This document shows, piece by piece, positions 1-8,822 of a stretch of DNA of 64,000 nucleotides. The notes under the pieces are model-generated. The model made no database searches. It was not told where the DNA came from and saw only the letters and a list, made by a program, of their open reading frames with translations. Source of the stretch: JBCCXL01 sp039191605 (GTDB lineage Bacteria > Acidobacteriota > Thermoanaerobaculia > Multivoradales > JAHZIX01); the NCBI GenBank assembly GCA_039191605.1, contig JBCCXL010000001.1, positions 496,001-560,000 on the forward strand, written 5' to 3'. A program made the translations under genes and the position numbers. Positions within the stretch are counted from its first letter, which is position 1; every line of letters begins with the position of its first letter.

Positions 1-638
1 AGGTCGTCTCCTTCGGCTAGAGAGACCTGGGAAGGTCGAAGATGGAAGGTCATGCTGAGGGGGATCGACCACCCCTTCCTTTCAAGGAGCGCGCGAAGCC
101 GAGGGGAAAGGTCTTCCGGACGCCAAGACCAGGTCTCCACTTGGAGAGTTCCGCGAGCCTGGGGGCCCGTCGCGCGCCGCGAGACTCCCAGTCGCGGAAT
201 GGTTTGAAATCCCTGGCTCAGATGACTCGGAGGCCCGAGGAGAATGAAGGCTCCTCCTCGCGGCGAAAGTGAGCCGCGGGCGGCATCGCTGCCATAGAGC
301 AAATCAGCCAGCTCCACCCGCTGCCGAAATTCCAGCTGGAATTCATTGCCCGCCTGGGAGGGATCTGGATCACGGCGCTTCCAGAAGGCGTCCATGAATT
401 GAGCGAGCTCGAGGTCGTCCCGCAAACGGCTCACCTGGCGAGCTTCACCGGGGGTCATCAACCACCGTACCGGCGTCTCCCGCCAAGCCTGGGCCCCGAG
501 ACCTGCTCCCTGGGCGCTCGCTGGCTCCGCCCACCACAACATCGCTGCCCCAATCCAGAAGACCGCAGTCCAGGCGACCCCAATCCGAAAGACACCGGTC
601 CAGCCAGCCCTAACCCAGCCAGCAACGGTCCGGGGCAT
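1..638 (-). CDS. GWxTD-domain protein, 3' end beyond window
   Basis: The reading frame is open from about 758 to the left edge, so the C-terminus is missing. From ATG 638 the product begins with a hydrophobic segment ending in an Ala-x-Ala-like site, so it is probably exported. This is followed by WLMTPGEARQ, an FMDAFWKRRDPDP motif, NEFQLEFRQRV and GGAFILLGPPS. This order is typical of the GWxTD family, found mainly in Acidobacteriota and Bacteroidota and of unknown biochemical role. The name-giving GWxTD tetrad itself is not conserved: the equivalent place reads RGSLSPRGG. The start is uncertain. In-frame ATGs also lie at 704 and 758, and a TTG near 740 follows a GAGGGG sequence. The family call is firm; function is unknown. 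Confidence 0.75.
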   Translation of the reverse strand, partial: MPRTVAGWVRAGWTGVFRIGVAWTAVFWIGAAMLWWAEPASAQGAGLGAQAWRETPVRWLMTPGEARQVSRLRDDLELAQFMDAFWKRRDPDPSQAGNEFQLEFRQRVELADLLYGSDAARGSLSPRGGAFILLGPPSHLSQGFQTIPRLGVSRRATGPQARGTLQVETWSWRPEDLSPRLRALLERKGWSIPLSMTFHLRPSQVSLAEGDD

Positions 639-973
639 CGGCTCATCGGCGCCACGGGGCCGCCATCGGGCACCCCCCTCAGCTTGGAGAGGCCGAGCAG
701 CCATATCGGCTGCAATTGGAGCGATCAGCGCGAGCAAGCAATCCCCTCGTGAAGTCATTGCGCGATGCGCGATTCATGGCTCGGCGTAGTTTCCGACGAG
801 GTCTAGATCCGACGACGTCTAGATCCGACGGGACATCGGAGCGACGAGATACGGGACTGGCCCGCCGCCCCGCCCCCGGGGAACAAGATGCCGAGAGAGC
901 TAACAGGCCCATGAGAGACATAGGCCAGCGAAAACCAAGAGGCCGGCTCAGATCTGCTGAAGAGCCGGGTCGA
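639..973. other. Intergenic stretch with a 14-bp direct repeat
   Basis: No convincing gene is seen between the GWxTD gene and the DUF3467 gene, although the GWxTD frame stays open to 758 and may start there. It contains a direct repeat GTCTAGATCCGACG at 801-814 and 817-830 (period 16). No clear promoter or terminator is recognised. Confidence 0.4.
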
Positions 974-1255
974 TCAGTGAACGTTGCCGCCCGCCCCCGG
1001 GTCGGCAGCTTCCTGAATCGCCCCATGGGCGCGCTCGTAGGCCTCCAACGCCGAACCCAAAGCGCGATAAATGCGCTTCAGATGCCCCGGCCCGGTGATC
1101 ACACGAGCGGTGACCGCCCCCTGCGGGGGAAGCAGATTGATGAAATCGAGGATGAATTCTTCCCGTGTATGAGCCACTCGCAGGACGTTGGAATAACGCC
1201 CCTTCAGCTCTTCGTCATCGATCTTGATATTGAGGCGAGAAGATTGCTGAGACAC
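974..1255 (-). CDS. DUF3467 family small protein
   Basis: A 93-residue protein matching the DUF3467 pattern: an N-terminal beta segment RLNIKIDDEELKGRYSN, then VAHTREEFILDFINLLPPQG, then VTARVITGPGHLKRIYRAL. It has no signal peptide or membrane segment, so it is probably cytosolic. The family is widespread and has no established function. The first part resembles a short DNA- or protein-binding beta-alpha fold, but that is only inference. It lies 65 nt downstream of the polysaccharide exporter ATPase on the same strand, with a perfect hairpin in the gap. It could be the last gene of that operon. Confidence 0.8.
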   Translation of the reverse strand: MSQQSSRLNIKIDDEELKGRYSNVLRVAHTREEFILDFINLLPPQGAVTARVITGPGHLKRIYRALGSALEAYERAHGAIQEAADPGAGGNVH

Positions 1256-1270
1256 GGAAGATCTCCCTAG

Positions 1271-1290
1271 CGGAGCGCGACAGCGCTCCG
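1271..1290. repeat. Perfect inverted repeat between exporter ATPase and DUF3467 gene
   Basis: CGGAGCGC, loop GACA, GCGCTCCG: an 8-bp perfect GC-rich stem with a tetraloop. No T-run follows on either strand, so it is more likely an mRNA stability or attenuating hairpin than an intrinsic terminator. Confidence 0.5.
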
Positions 1291-1319
1291 ACGAGCCATC
1301 GAATTGAACGGGTAGCCCC

Positions 1320-2648
1320 TCATTCTAGCGTATCTGCCGGAGGCTCCATCTGGGCGCCTCCGGAGATCGTCCAGCGCTGCCGGGGAAAGTAAACGCCTAC
1401 GCCCCGCTGGGATGAGGTGACGGTGAAGTGGAGCACGGCCTTGCGGTAATCGTAGGGTGCCCCATCGCGGCTGTGGACGGCCACGTCGAGGGCGTATTCC
1501 CCAGGGCCGAGGCGAAGCTCCGGTAGCTCGACCCGCACTTTCGCGACCCCTTCAAGGCGAGTCGAGCGAAAGCCGAGTAGATCCGTATTGGTGCCCCAGC
1601 ACTCGATCCCTCGAGGGGTTGTGATGGCGATACCGAACACGAAGTCGTCCAGCGCTTCCGGCGCCTCGACCTCGATCTCCACCGCTACCGCCGCGCCGCT
1701 TTCCAGGACGAAAGTATCTTTCTCTGCTTCCAACAGGCGGACTCCCCGCACCAGCGCGGCGCCGGAGCCCCAGCGGCTGTTCTCTCCCTGCTCTTCCACC
1801 GGATCCTCTTCCGCCCTCTCCTGCTCACGCCGGTGTGCGGAGCCTTCTTCTTCGGCAACCTGTTGACGGTAGGCATCGATGACCCGGCGGGGCTCGCCCA
1901 ACAGCCGAGGGGTGCCGCCGTCGAGCCACAGGATGCGATCGCAGAGCTTCTCCACCAGATCCAGGCCATGGCTGACGAAGAGCAGCGTGCACCCCGTCGC
2001 CAGCATCTCCTCGATCCGGCGAATGCAGCGATGGGCAAAAGCCTCATCGCCCACCGCCAGAACTTCATCGACCAACAGGACATCTGGATCTGTATGTACC
2101 GCGACGGCGAAGCCCAGGCGTACGTACATGCCGGAGGAGTAATTCTTGACCGGCTCCTCCATAAAATCTTCGAGCCCGGAGAATTCGACGATGGACCGAT
2201 AACGCTGGTCGATCTCGCGGCGGGTCAATCCCAGTACCGCACCGTTGATGTAGACGTTCTCGCGACCGGAAATCTCTGGATGGAAGCCTGCCCCCAGCTC
2301 GATCAGCGCAGCGACCCGCCCATCCACCTGAATTTCTCCATGAGTCGGTCGAAGAATCCCCGCGATGATCTTGAGCAGGGTCGATTTTCCTGAGCCGTTG
2401 CCCCCGATCAGCCCAAAGGCCTCTCCGCGATGTACCTCAAAGTCGATTCCCTTCAGCGCCTCGATCACTTCATCGCTGCGTAGACCACCGGTCAAAGAGC
2501 GCTCCATCAAGGCGCTCTTCAGGGTCCGCAGCTGCGCTCCGGGAGCCATTCGACGGTAGCGCTTCTCGACCTCCCGAACCCGAATCGCTACCGCCCCAAC
2601 TTCTGAAGCCGGGGCGGCGGCGCCCTCTACCTTCTGCTCCCGAGCCAT
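1320..2648 (-). CDS. Polysaccharide ABC exporter, ATP-binding subunit (Wzt type)
   Basis: A 442-residue ATPase that should power export of an O-antigen- or teichoic-acid-like polymer through the adjacent permease. Walker A GGNGSGKST is at residues 81-89, the signature YSSGM near 170 and Walker B LLVDE near 190. The segment GRVAALIELGAGFHPEISG is diagnostic of the Wzt/TagH branch. After about residue 250 comes an acidic linker and a beta-rich C-terminal domain like the Wzt carbohydrate-binding domain, suggesting recognition of a capped glycan. ATG 2648 overlaps the permease stop codon (TGATG), so the two are translationally coupled. A longer frame reaches 2840 but would run into the permease and is not likely. 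No glycosyltransferases lie nearby, so the cargo is unknown. Confidence 0.9.
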   Translation of the reverse strand: MAREQKVEGAAAPASEVGAVAIRVREVEKRYRRMAPGAQLRTLKSALMERSLTGGLRSDEVIEALKGIDFEVHRGEAFGLIGGNGSGKSTLLKIIAGILRPTHGEIQVDGRVAALIELGAGFHPEISGRENVYINGAVLGLTRREIDQRYRSIVEFSGLEDFMEEPVKNYSSGMYVRLGFAVAVHTDPDVLLVDEVLAVGDEAFAHRCIRRIEEMLATGCTLLFVSHGLDLVEKLCDRILWLDGGTPRLLGEPRRVIDAYRQQVAEEEGSAHRREQERAEEDPVEEQGENSRWGSGAALVRGVRLLEAEKDTFVLESGAAVAVEIEVEAPEALDDFVFGIAITTPRGIECWGTNTDLLGFRSTRLEGVAKVRVELPELRLGPGEYALDVAVHSRDGAPYDYRKAVLHFTVTSSQRGVGVYFPRQRWTISGGAQMEPPADTLE

Positions 2649-3469
2649 CAGGCCATCTCCACCAAGGTTTCCCGCAGCCGCCCAAAGAGGCCGGCCCCCA
2701 GCCACCAACACCCCAGGGAGAGAGCAGCGAGCAAGAGCCAGGCTCCCGACGACGGCAGGCCTCCCTCGAAGAGCACCCGCTGATAAGCCAAGGTGAAGTG
2801 GGTAAAAGGGTTCGCCATGATCACGCCGCGCAGCAACCAATGCCCGATGAGGTCCAATGGATAGATGATCGGCGCCATGAAGAAGAGTAGGGTCAGCAGA
2901 TTATTGAGCAGGTCCTTGACGTCCTTAAACAGCAGATTCAGCGCCGCCAGCCCCAGGGACAGCCCCATCAGCATCGGCATCTGCAGCAGGATCACCACCG
3001 GCAGCAGAAGAAGGCTCCAGCCCCCGAGGTCAAAGCCCATGACTCGACCGATAGCGAGGGCCGCCAGCAGCACCGGAAGGGCCAACAGAAAGTGCACCAG
3101 ATTCGCGAGTACGGCGACCACCGGCGGCAAATCCACCGGAAAGACCGCTTTGCGAACCAACCCCGCGTTGGCGGAGAGGGCCACGGTTCCCTCGAGGAGA
3201 GCCGACGACGCCCACAGCCATGGGAAGAGGCCGGTGATCAGGTAGAGAGCGTAAGGCTGCGGCCCTTCTCCTGCTCTCGGCCCCAGGATCAATCCAAAGA
3301 CCAGGCTATACACCGCCGTGAGCATCAGCGGATTGACCAGCGACCAAAAGAAGCCGAGCAGAGAGCCTCGGTAGCGAGCTTTGAGCTCACGGCGGGTCAG
3401 CGTGACCAAGAGGCCCCGATGATGAACCAGGCGGCGAGCCACGGCCAAGGATGTCGGCATAGCGTTCAT
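2648..3469 (-). CDS. Polysaccharide ABC exporter, permease subunit (Wzm, ABC-2 type)
   Basis: A 273-residue inner-membrane protein with about six membrane segments. The N-terminal RRELKARYRGSLLGFFWSLVNPLML is the characteristic start of ABC-2 polysaccharide/polyol-phosphate exporters (its first part is an amphipathic gate helix). The motif FFMAPIIYPLDLI sits before the fifth segment. It forms the channel for the ATPase encoded immediately downstream, whose start overlaps its stop codon. Typical family length is 255-275 residues, so the gene is complete. Confidence 0.9.
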   Translation of the reverse strand: MNAMPTSLAVARRLVHHRGLLVTLTRRELKARYRGSLLGFFWSLVNPLMLTAVYSLVFGLILGPRAGEGPQPYALYLITGLFPWLWASSALLEGTVALSANAGLVRKAVFPVDLPPVVAVLANLVHFLLALPVLLAALAIGRVMGFDLGGWSLLLLPVVILLQMPMLMGLSLGLAALNLLFKDVKDLLNNLLTLLFFMAPIIYPLDLIGHWLLRGVIMANPFTHFTLAYQRVLFEGGLPSSGAWLLLAALSLGCWWLGAGLFGRLRETLVEMA

Positions 3470-3479
3470 GACAGGCGGT

Positions 3480-3515
3480 CAAAACGCCACCGGCGCGCCC
3501 TGGAGGGCGCGCCGG
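3480..3515 (-). terminator. GC-rich hairpin, probable terminator of the LivK-like gene
   Basis: CCGGCGCGCCC at 3490-3500, loop TGGA, GGGCGCGCCGG at 3505-3515: an 11-bp perfect stem. Read on the minus strand it is followed by TGGCGTTTT, a short T-run. It lies 37 nt after the stop of the substrate-binding protein gene and before the exporter permease. Confidence 0.6.
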
Positions 3516-3551
3516 AGCGAGCGGGGTGCTCCCGGAGGAGCGGGTGGTTGA

Positions 3552-4787
3552 TCAGCGGCTGCCGCCGGAGCCACTATTGCGGATTCGGCGCTGCAGGTCT
3601 CGCTGCTGCCGCTCCAGCTCCTCGCGGCGCTTGCGGATCTGCTCGATCTGCTCTTGACGCCACATCTCGTGATCCACCAATTTCCCTTCCTTCAGGAAGT
3701 ACACGCGGGGCCACTTCTGCACGTCCCCACGATCGTCGAATTGAATCGGGCCCGTCACGCCCTGCATCTCTTCGATGCTGACGATGCCCTTCCAGAAGTT
3801 GGGACCGCTCTCACCGCCGTTGATGAGCGCTTCGTAGAGCACCTTCATCACGTCGTAACCGTGAGCCGCATAGATTCCCGGAACCTCACCGTACTTGGCC
3901 TGGTAGGCCTCGACGAAGGCCTGAATGTCCTCGTTCTCATCGTCGGGGGAGTACTGCGGATGGGTGACCAGCACCCCTTCCGCTTCCGCCCCGGCAGCGG
4001 CCAGGGCCTGCGGAGTGGCGAAGGCAGAAACCGTTAGCAGGGAGCCTTCGAAGCCGGCGGCACGGATGGCCTGAATCAGGGAGACCACCCCGTCGGCGTA
4101 ATCCGCGAGGAAGAGACCCTGGGGCTCATGAGCGAGGGCCCGCTCTATCAGGGCGGGGAGGTCGTCGACGGTGGAGCTCTCGGGGTAGGTGATGACCTCA
4201 GGAATCGCGCCCCCGCTGTTCTCGAAGCTCTCCACGAAGACCTGCTGAATTCCAGACGCGTAGGGCGTCTCGGCAGCGAGGATCACGGCGGATTCGAGGT
4301 TCAGGTTCTGCGCCGCGTACTGGCCCATCTTGCCGCCTTCACGGGTGTCCGAAGGCCAGATGCGATAGAAGTTGCGCGATAGCGCTGGCAGCCCCTCGGA
4401 CGAGGCAGAGGGAGAGAGCAGCACTCGATAGTTCTCGTCCGCTACCTTGATCATCGCGTGGGCTTCCGGCGTCGTCACGCCCCCGATGCCGGCACGAATT
4501 CCGTTCTGGTAGAGCTCGGCGAGAGCCTGGGCCCCGACCTCTGGATCGCTTTGGGAATCCGCGATCTCCAGACCCATCTCTGGAGCATCGGGGAGCTGCT
4601 GGAGCTGCTCGAAGGCCAGCTCGATACCTTTCTTGATCGGTTCACCGTAGATGCCTGAGGCACCGGTGAGGGGCAATACGGCACCGAAGACCGCCGATTC
4701 CTTCTCTTGGCAACCCAGGGTTGCCACCAAGGCGATGGCGGTCAATGCGGTGAGAGTGATTGCGACCGGAGATTTCATCCGCGTCAT
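3552..4787 (-). CDS. LivK-type periplasmic ligand-binding lipoprotein
   Basis: A 411-residue type I periplasmic-binding protein. It has a lipoprotein signal with lipobox ending in LATLGC (Cys 26), so it is probably anchored in a membrane. The fold is that of branched-chain amino-acid receptors: FGAVLPLTGASGIYGEPIKKG at the start, GVTTPEAHAMI, LLSPSASSEGL and a late AAHGYDVMKVLYEA. Such proteins feed amino acids or amides to ABC importers, but no permease or ATPase of that type is next to it. The last 40 residues (from about 372) are unusual: a highly charged coiled coil of Glu, Arg and Gln, then a Gly/Ser tail. It may act as a sensor or scaffold. Ligand is unknown. Confidence 0.85.
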   Translation of the reverse strand: MTRMKSPVAITLTALTAIALVATLGCQEKESAVFGAVLPLTGASGIYGEPIKKGIELAFEQLQQLPDAPEMGLEIADSQSDPEVGAQALAELYQNGIRAGIGGVTTPEAHAMIKVADENYRVLLSPSASSEGLPALSRNFYRIWPSDTREGGKMGQYAAQNLNLESAVILAAETPYASGIQQVFVESFENSGGAIPEVITYPESSTVDDLPALIERALAHEPQGLFLADYADGVVSLIQAIRAAGFEGSLLTVSAFATPQALAAAGAEAEGVLVTHPQYSPDDENEDIQAFVEAYQAKYGEVPGIYAAHGYDVMKVLYEALINGGESGPNFWKGIVSIEEMQGVTGPIQFDDRGDVQKWPRVYFLKEGKLVDHEMWRQEQIEQIRKRREELERQQRDLQRRIRNSGSGGSR

Positions 4788-4941
4788 TCTTGAGCTCCTG
4801 CGTAGGTGGATATCGAAATCAACAGTTCTAAGTCCGCCACCGGACGTTTCTAACTTAGGCCCCGAAGCAAGTCAAGGAGACGTCCTCGATGCCTCCTGCT
4901 ACGAAGCCGGGAGCTTAGTGCTCCTCTTGTAGACTCTCGCC

Positions 4942-7593
4942 ATGAGCCTGGAGTTCCTCTCACCGCTGGCGGCGGTGGCGATTCCGAGCCTGGTGGAGGG
5001 CACTCTGCCGGGTCTTTGGGTGGCCCTACTGTACGGCTTGTTGCTGCTGATTTTGCGGCGACTTCAGGAACCGATTCACCCGCTGGCGACCGGGATCTTC
5101 GCCGCGACGGTGGTCGCCCTCTTTGCACCGGCGCTCTTCGCAGGGCAGATCCTGCTGCCCTTGGACAACCTGCGAGGCACGCCCCCCTTCCAGCTACTCG
5201 CGCCGACAGAGCCCCACGGCAACGTGCTGCAGGGAGATCTGATCCAGCTCATCGAGCCCGCCCGCCGCGGCGTGGCCGACGCCCTCAGCGCTGGGCGCTG
5301 GCCCTTGGTGCTGGAACAAGGGGGAGGTGTCGCCCTGTTGGCGGACCCCCAAGCGCAGGCCTTTCAGCCCCTGACACTCCTGGTCGCCCCGCTCCCCGCC
5401 GCCGCAGCGCCGGGGGCTCTCGCAGCCCTCAAGATACTCCTTGCGCTGACCTTCACCTTCCGACTGTTTCGACGTCTCGGGGCCACCGCCGGCAGCGCCT
5501 GTTTCGGCGCCCTCGCCTACGGTGCTGGCGCCTTCATGGTGCTGTGGGTCGGCTGGCCTCTTTCCACCACTGCGGCGTGGCTGCCGGCCCTGCTCTGGGC
5601 CGTGCATCGATGGTTCTCTCCCCTCGGCCCCGGAGAAGAATTGGAGACTCAGGCTTTCGCCCGCTCCGGAGAGGAAGTAGGAGTAGGGCCAGGAATGGGA
5701 GCAGAGGTCATCTCGGGAATCCAGAAGCCCGCCAAATCTGGCCCCGTGGCCATCATCTGGTTCGCGCTCCTCACCGCCGGGCACCCGGAGACGATCATTT
5801 ACGCCATCGCTGTGGTGATGGCGTGGGCCTGGGTGCTGAACTCATCCTTCAAAGTCTGGCGTCAACAAAGGCTAGTGCGACGCCGGGTCCTCGCCCTGGG
5901 TCTTCTCTTGACCCTGGTCACGGGTCTCGCCGCACCGATCTGGCTGCCGACCCTGCTGCACCTGCCAACCACCCGGCGAGCGGCGGAAGCGAAGAGCGCC
6001 GAGCCCCCCGCCGCCGCGGATCGGCTCCAGCGACTGCTGCCGGCGATCGCCATCCAGGCTCTGGGCAACGATCGTTACCTCGGCTATTGGGGTCCGGGCA
6101 ACCACAATGAGGATGCGGGAGCCTTCGTCGGCACCGCAACGCTGCTGCTCGCCGCCTTCGGCCTGCTGTATCTGCGCCGGAGGAATCGGCAGCACGGATC
6201 GTCGCCGGAATCCGCCGGTCTGCTTTACGCCGGATTTTTTGCCACCACCCTCGTCGTCGCCCTGATCATTCAGCTGCGTCCGCCCCCGGTGAGCTGGATC
6301 GTCGACGCCCTTCCCGGCTTCAGCGCCTTTCGAGGCAGCGCCCACCAGAGGCTGTCGATGATCGTGGCTCTCGCCCTCGCCGCCCTTGCGGTCCATGGAT
6401 TGGAGCATCTGCGCAGCAGATCCTCGAATCGAAGGCACAGCCAGGTTTCTCGAGCTGCCTTCGTAGGGCTTGGGCACCAGCTGAGGCAACCCTGGCGACT
6501 ACAGATTCTCGCTCTAGCCGCTATCCTCGCAGCCGGCCTGGTGGCCATCTACCAGCTGGCCCGTCATCCGACAGAGCCAGAGACCCTCGAAATCCTGCGC
6601 TGGGGCTGGCTCCATTGGCAAGGCCGCTTCTTGCTCGTCAGCAGCGCGATCCTCTTTCTTTGGGCTCGCCAACGCTCTGCTCCCTGGATCGTTTGCGGCC
6701 TCCTCGCCATGGAGCTGGTTCTTGCCTTGGGGCCCGCGAACCCGTCGATGCCCAGTCGCCTCTTCTTCCCCACGACGCCGGCGCTTGAGTTTCTCCAGGC
6801 CAATATGGCGGAAGGCGATCGACTGGCTGGCGATGGCGAGAACCTGGTTCCCAATCTGGGAGCCCTCTACGGCCTCGCCGACGTGCGGGTCTACAACCCC
6901 GTTGAGGGCGCCGGCTGGGCCCGCGCCCTAGCTCCTCTGCGCATCGATGACGGTGAAAACGTTCCTCGCTTCGGCGCACCCGAGGACCCTCGGTGGGATC
7001 TAGCGGGAGCCCGGTGGTGGTTGACGGCACCCCAGCAGGAGCTCGACTTACCCTTGGTCTATGGGGGCCCCGATGCCCGCGTTTATCGCCGACCCTCGGC
7101 TCTGCCGTGGCTTCGGGTAGAGGCCGCTGCCGATATGGAAGACCATCAGCTCGCGGTGAGGGTCGAGCAAATCGACCGCAAAAGCCCGGCTCGAGTTGAT
7201 GTGCTCTTGGAGCCACCGGTGAAGCGCCCGCGAACGGATCCTCAAGATCTCAGCCCCGGTGCGTCCAAGTTCATCGAGACCGCCCGAGGGGCCCTGACCG
7301 CGGTGGTGGACAACACCGGTAGCGCCTGGCACTGGCTTCACCACACCGAAGCCGGTGCTCGGCGACTTGCGCCTCTCGCTATTGATGATTCGGCAAGCGA
7401 ACCCATCGCGACGCTACCGCAATTGCGGGTCTCGGCCCCCGAGGGGCCAGCGCGGCTGACTCTGCTCTACCGACCGCGGGGACTGCTGCTCGGCGCGCTA
7501 CTCGGCGCGCTCGCCTTAGCGGCCCTGCTTGGCCTCGCTATGCCCCTGCGGCCGAGGGCGCCTGCGCCCCGAGGCAGCCACGGAAAGGCCTAG
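4942..7593 (+). CDS. Large polytopic membrane protein, YfhO family
   Basis: An 883-residue protein with roughly a dozen hydrophobic segments, starting with a membrane helix near residues 12-40. It has the YfhO-like layout: a long first loop with PLDNLRGTPPFQLLAPTEPHG, and later ALPGFSAFRGSAHQRLSMIVA. A soluble C-terminal half contains a GDGENLVPNLGALYGLADVR segment and ends in another membrane helix. YfhO-family proteins are GT-C-like and are tied to glycosylation of cell-wall or lipid-linked polymers. Direct activity here is unproven. It is on the opposite strand from the exporter genes and has a poly-basic tail. The stop overlaps the HD gene on the other strand by 4 nt. Confidence 0.8.
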   Translation: MSLEFLSPLAAVAIPSLVEGTLPGLWVALLYGLLLLILRRLQEPIHPLATGIFAATVVALFAPALFAGQILLPLDNLRGTPPFQLLAPTEPHGNVLQGDLIQLIEPARRGVADALSAGRWPLVLEQGGGVALLADPQAQAFQPLTLLVAPLPAAAAPGALAALKILLALTFTFRLFRRLGATAGSACFGALAYGAGAFMVLWVGWPLSTTAAWLPALLWAVHRWFSPLGPGEELETQAFARSGEEVGVGPGMGAEVISGIQKPAKSGPVAIIWFALLTAGHPETIIYAIAVVMAWAWVLNSSFKVWRQQRLVRRRVLALGLLLTLVTGLAAPIWLPTLLHLPTTRRAAEAKSAEPPAAADRLQRLLPAIAIQALGNDRYLGYWGPGNHNEDAGAFVGTATLLLAAFGLLYLRRRNRQHGSSPESAGLLYAGFFATTLVVALIIQLRPPPVSWIVDALPGFSAFRGSAHQRLSMIVALALAALAVHGLEHLRSRSSNRRHSQVSRAAFVGLGHQLRQPWRLQILALAAILAAGLVAIYQLARHPTEPETLEILRWGWLHWQGRFLLVSSAILFLWARQRSAPWIVCGLLAMELVLALGPANPSMPSRLFFPTTPALEFLQANMAEGDRLAGDGENLVPNLGALYGLADVRVYNPVEGAGWARALAPLRIDDGENVPRFGAPEDPRWDLAGARWWLTAPQQELDLPLVYGGPDARVYRRPSALPWLRVEAAADMEDHQLAVRVEQIDRKSPARVDVLLEPPVKRPRTDPQDLSPGASKFIETARGALTAVVDNTGSAWHWLHHTEAGARRLAPLAIDDSASEPIATLPQLRVSAPEGPARLTLLYRPRGLLLGALLGALALAALLGLAMPLRPRAPAPRGSHGKA

Positions 7594-8159
7594 AGCCCCA
7601 GCTCGTCCGAGATGCCTCGTAGCGCCTCGAGCACGTTGCCGACGTGCTCTTCTAGCGCAACCCCCAGCTCCTCCGCCCCAAGCCTCACGTCCTCCCGAGA
7701 AACGCCGCGGGCGAAAGCTTTGTCCTTGAGCTTCTTGCGCACAGACTTCCACTGCACTTCGCCAATCTTCTTAGAAGGCTTGACCAAGGCGCAGGCGACG
7801 AGGAAACCCGAAATCTCGTCACAGGCGAAGAGCGCGTGGGCGAGACGAGTGGTTCGGGGATGCCCAGTATGCGGTGCGTGACCGAGGATCGCATCGCAGA
7901 GGGTCTCTGGGTAGCCCCGCTCCCGGAGAATCTCCACGCCGCGAAATGGGTGGTCCTCAGCGGAGGGATAGCGCTCGTAATCGAAATCGTGAAGCAGCCC
8001 CGTCTGGCCCCAGAGCTCTTCGTCCTCTCCATAATGCCCCGCGTACCAGCGCATCGCCGCCTCGACACAGAGGGCGTGCCCCCGCAGACCCGGCTTTTCG
8101 GTGTACTTGCAGAGCAGCTCCCAGGACTCTTGGCGTGTCGGTAGAGCGGTTTCGGTCAT
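7590..8159 (-). CDS. HD-domain metal-dependent phosphohydrolase
   Basis: A 189-residue single-domain protein. Metal-binding residues are visible in the order expected: GHALCVEAAM (His), LLHDFDYERYP (His-Asp), EDHPFRG (His), ILGHAPHTG (His) and a distal Asp in ACDEISGF. This matches the small HDIG hydrolases. They act on nucleotides or other phosphates; the substrate cannot be read from sequence. The C-terminal third is helical and charged. The gene overlaps the YfhO gene tail-to-tail by 4 nt and no terminator separates them. Confidence 0.85.
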   Translation of the reverse strand: MTETALPTRQESWELLCKYTEKPGLRGHALCVEAAMRWYAGHYGEDEELWGQTGLLHDFDYERYPSAEDHPFRGVEILRERGYPETLCDAILGHAPHTGHPRTTRLAHALFACDEISGFLVACALVKPSKKIGEVQWKSVRKKLKDKAFARGVSREDVRLGAEELGVALEEHVGNVLEALRGISDELGL

Positions 8160-8258
8160 TTTGGGTCTCCGGAAGGGGCAAAGAATTCAACGGGCACTGA
8201 AAGCAGACGGATTCAGGGGTCCAAGGAGCACTCGAAGCTGAAGAGCACTAGCAGCCGA

Positions 8259-8289
8259 CGAGAGCTGGGAGCCGTCGAGAGCTGGGAGC
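8259..8289. repeat. Short direct repeat
   Basis: CGAGAGCTGGGAGC occurs at 8259-8272 and again at 8276-8289 (period 17) in the gap between the HD gene and the next plus-strand gene. Related GAAGCTGAAGAGC-like sequence lies just before it. No function is proposed. Confidence 0.5.
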
Positions 8290-8370
8290 TTGGCCTTATG
8301 GCTTGGCTGCGACGCACCATAGCAGGTCCGACTCTCGCCGCGCCCCCTCGGCGGGGCGTACAATCACCGC

Positions 8371-8736
8371 ATGACGGACGATCAGAGACAGGAAGAGAAG
8401 AAGCTCCCCCGAAGCGATTCGCCAGCCACGGCGAAAACGGATCGTTGGATGATCACCTGCCCGTGCTGCTCCGGCCAGCTGACCATCGATGCCGCTACCG
8501 GGGAAGTCTTGAGCCATCAAGCCGCGGAACAGCCGCTAGCCGGCGGCAAGGACTTCGATTCGCTGCTGCGAGGCATCGATGAAGGCAAGGCTAAGGCTGA
8601 AGCTCTCTTCGAGCAGGAAAAGGCTGCCCTCGCGGATCGCGACCGGGTGTTGGAGGAGAAGTTCAAGGCGGCCCTAGAGCGGGCGGAACAGGAAGACGAC
8701 GGCACGCCGCCGGTAAGACCCTGGGACCTGGATTGA
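8371..8736 (+). CDS. Small conserved-looking protein with a CPCC knuckle
   Basis: A 121-residue protein. Residues 26-50 contain WMITCPCCSGQLTIDAATGE, resembling half of a zinc ribbon, but a second Cys pair is missing. A charged helix of Lys, Glu and Ala follows (about 65-105), probably a coiled coil, and then a Pro-rich tail. I do not recognise the family by name. Codon use fits its neighbours. The gene stands alone, convergent with the kinase-fusion gene. Confidence 0.55.
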   Translation: MTDDQRQEEKKLPRSDSPATAKTDRWMITCPCCSGQLTIDAATGEVLSHQAAEQPLAGGKDFDSLLRGIDEGKAKAEALFEQEKAALADRDRVLEEKFKAALERAEQEDDGTPPVRPWDLD

Positions 8737-8822
8737 AGAATCGGGCTCGAAGAACCTAATTTGAAGCTGGGTACCACTCAAGCACGAGCCTTGAGGTCAG
8801 CGAACTTAGAGACCCGGTGTTC

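Noticed and set aside
458..1270. Several overlapping frames on both strands near the left edge
   Set aside because: They are shadows of the GWxTD and DUF3467 genes, which have recognisable motifs.
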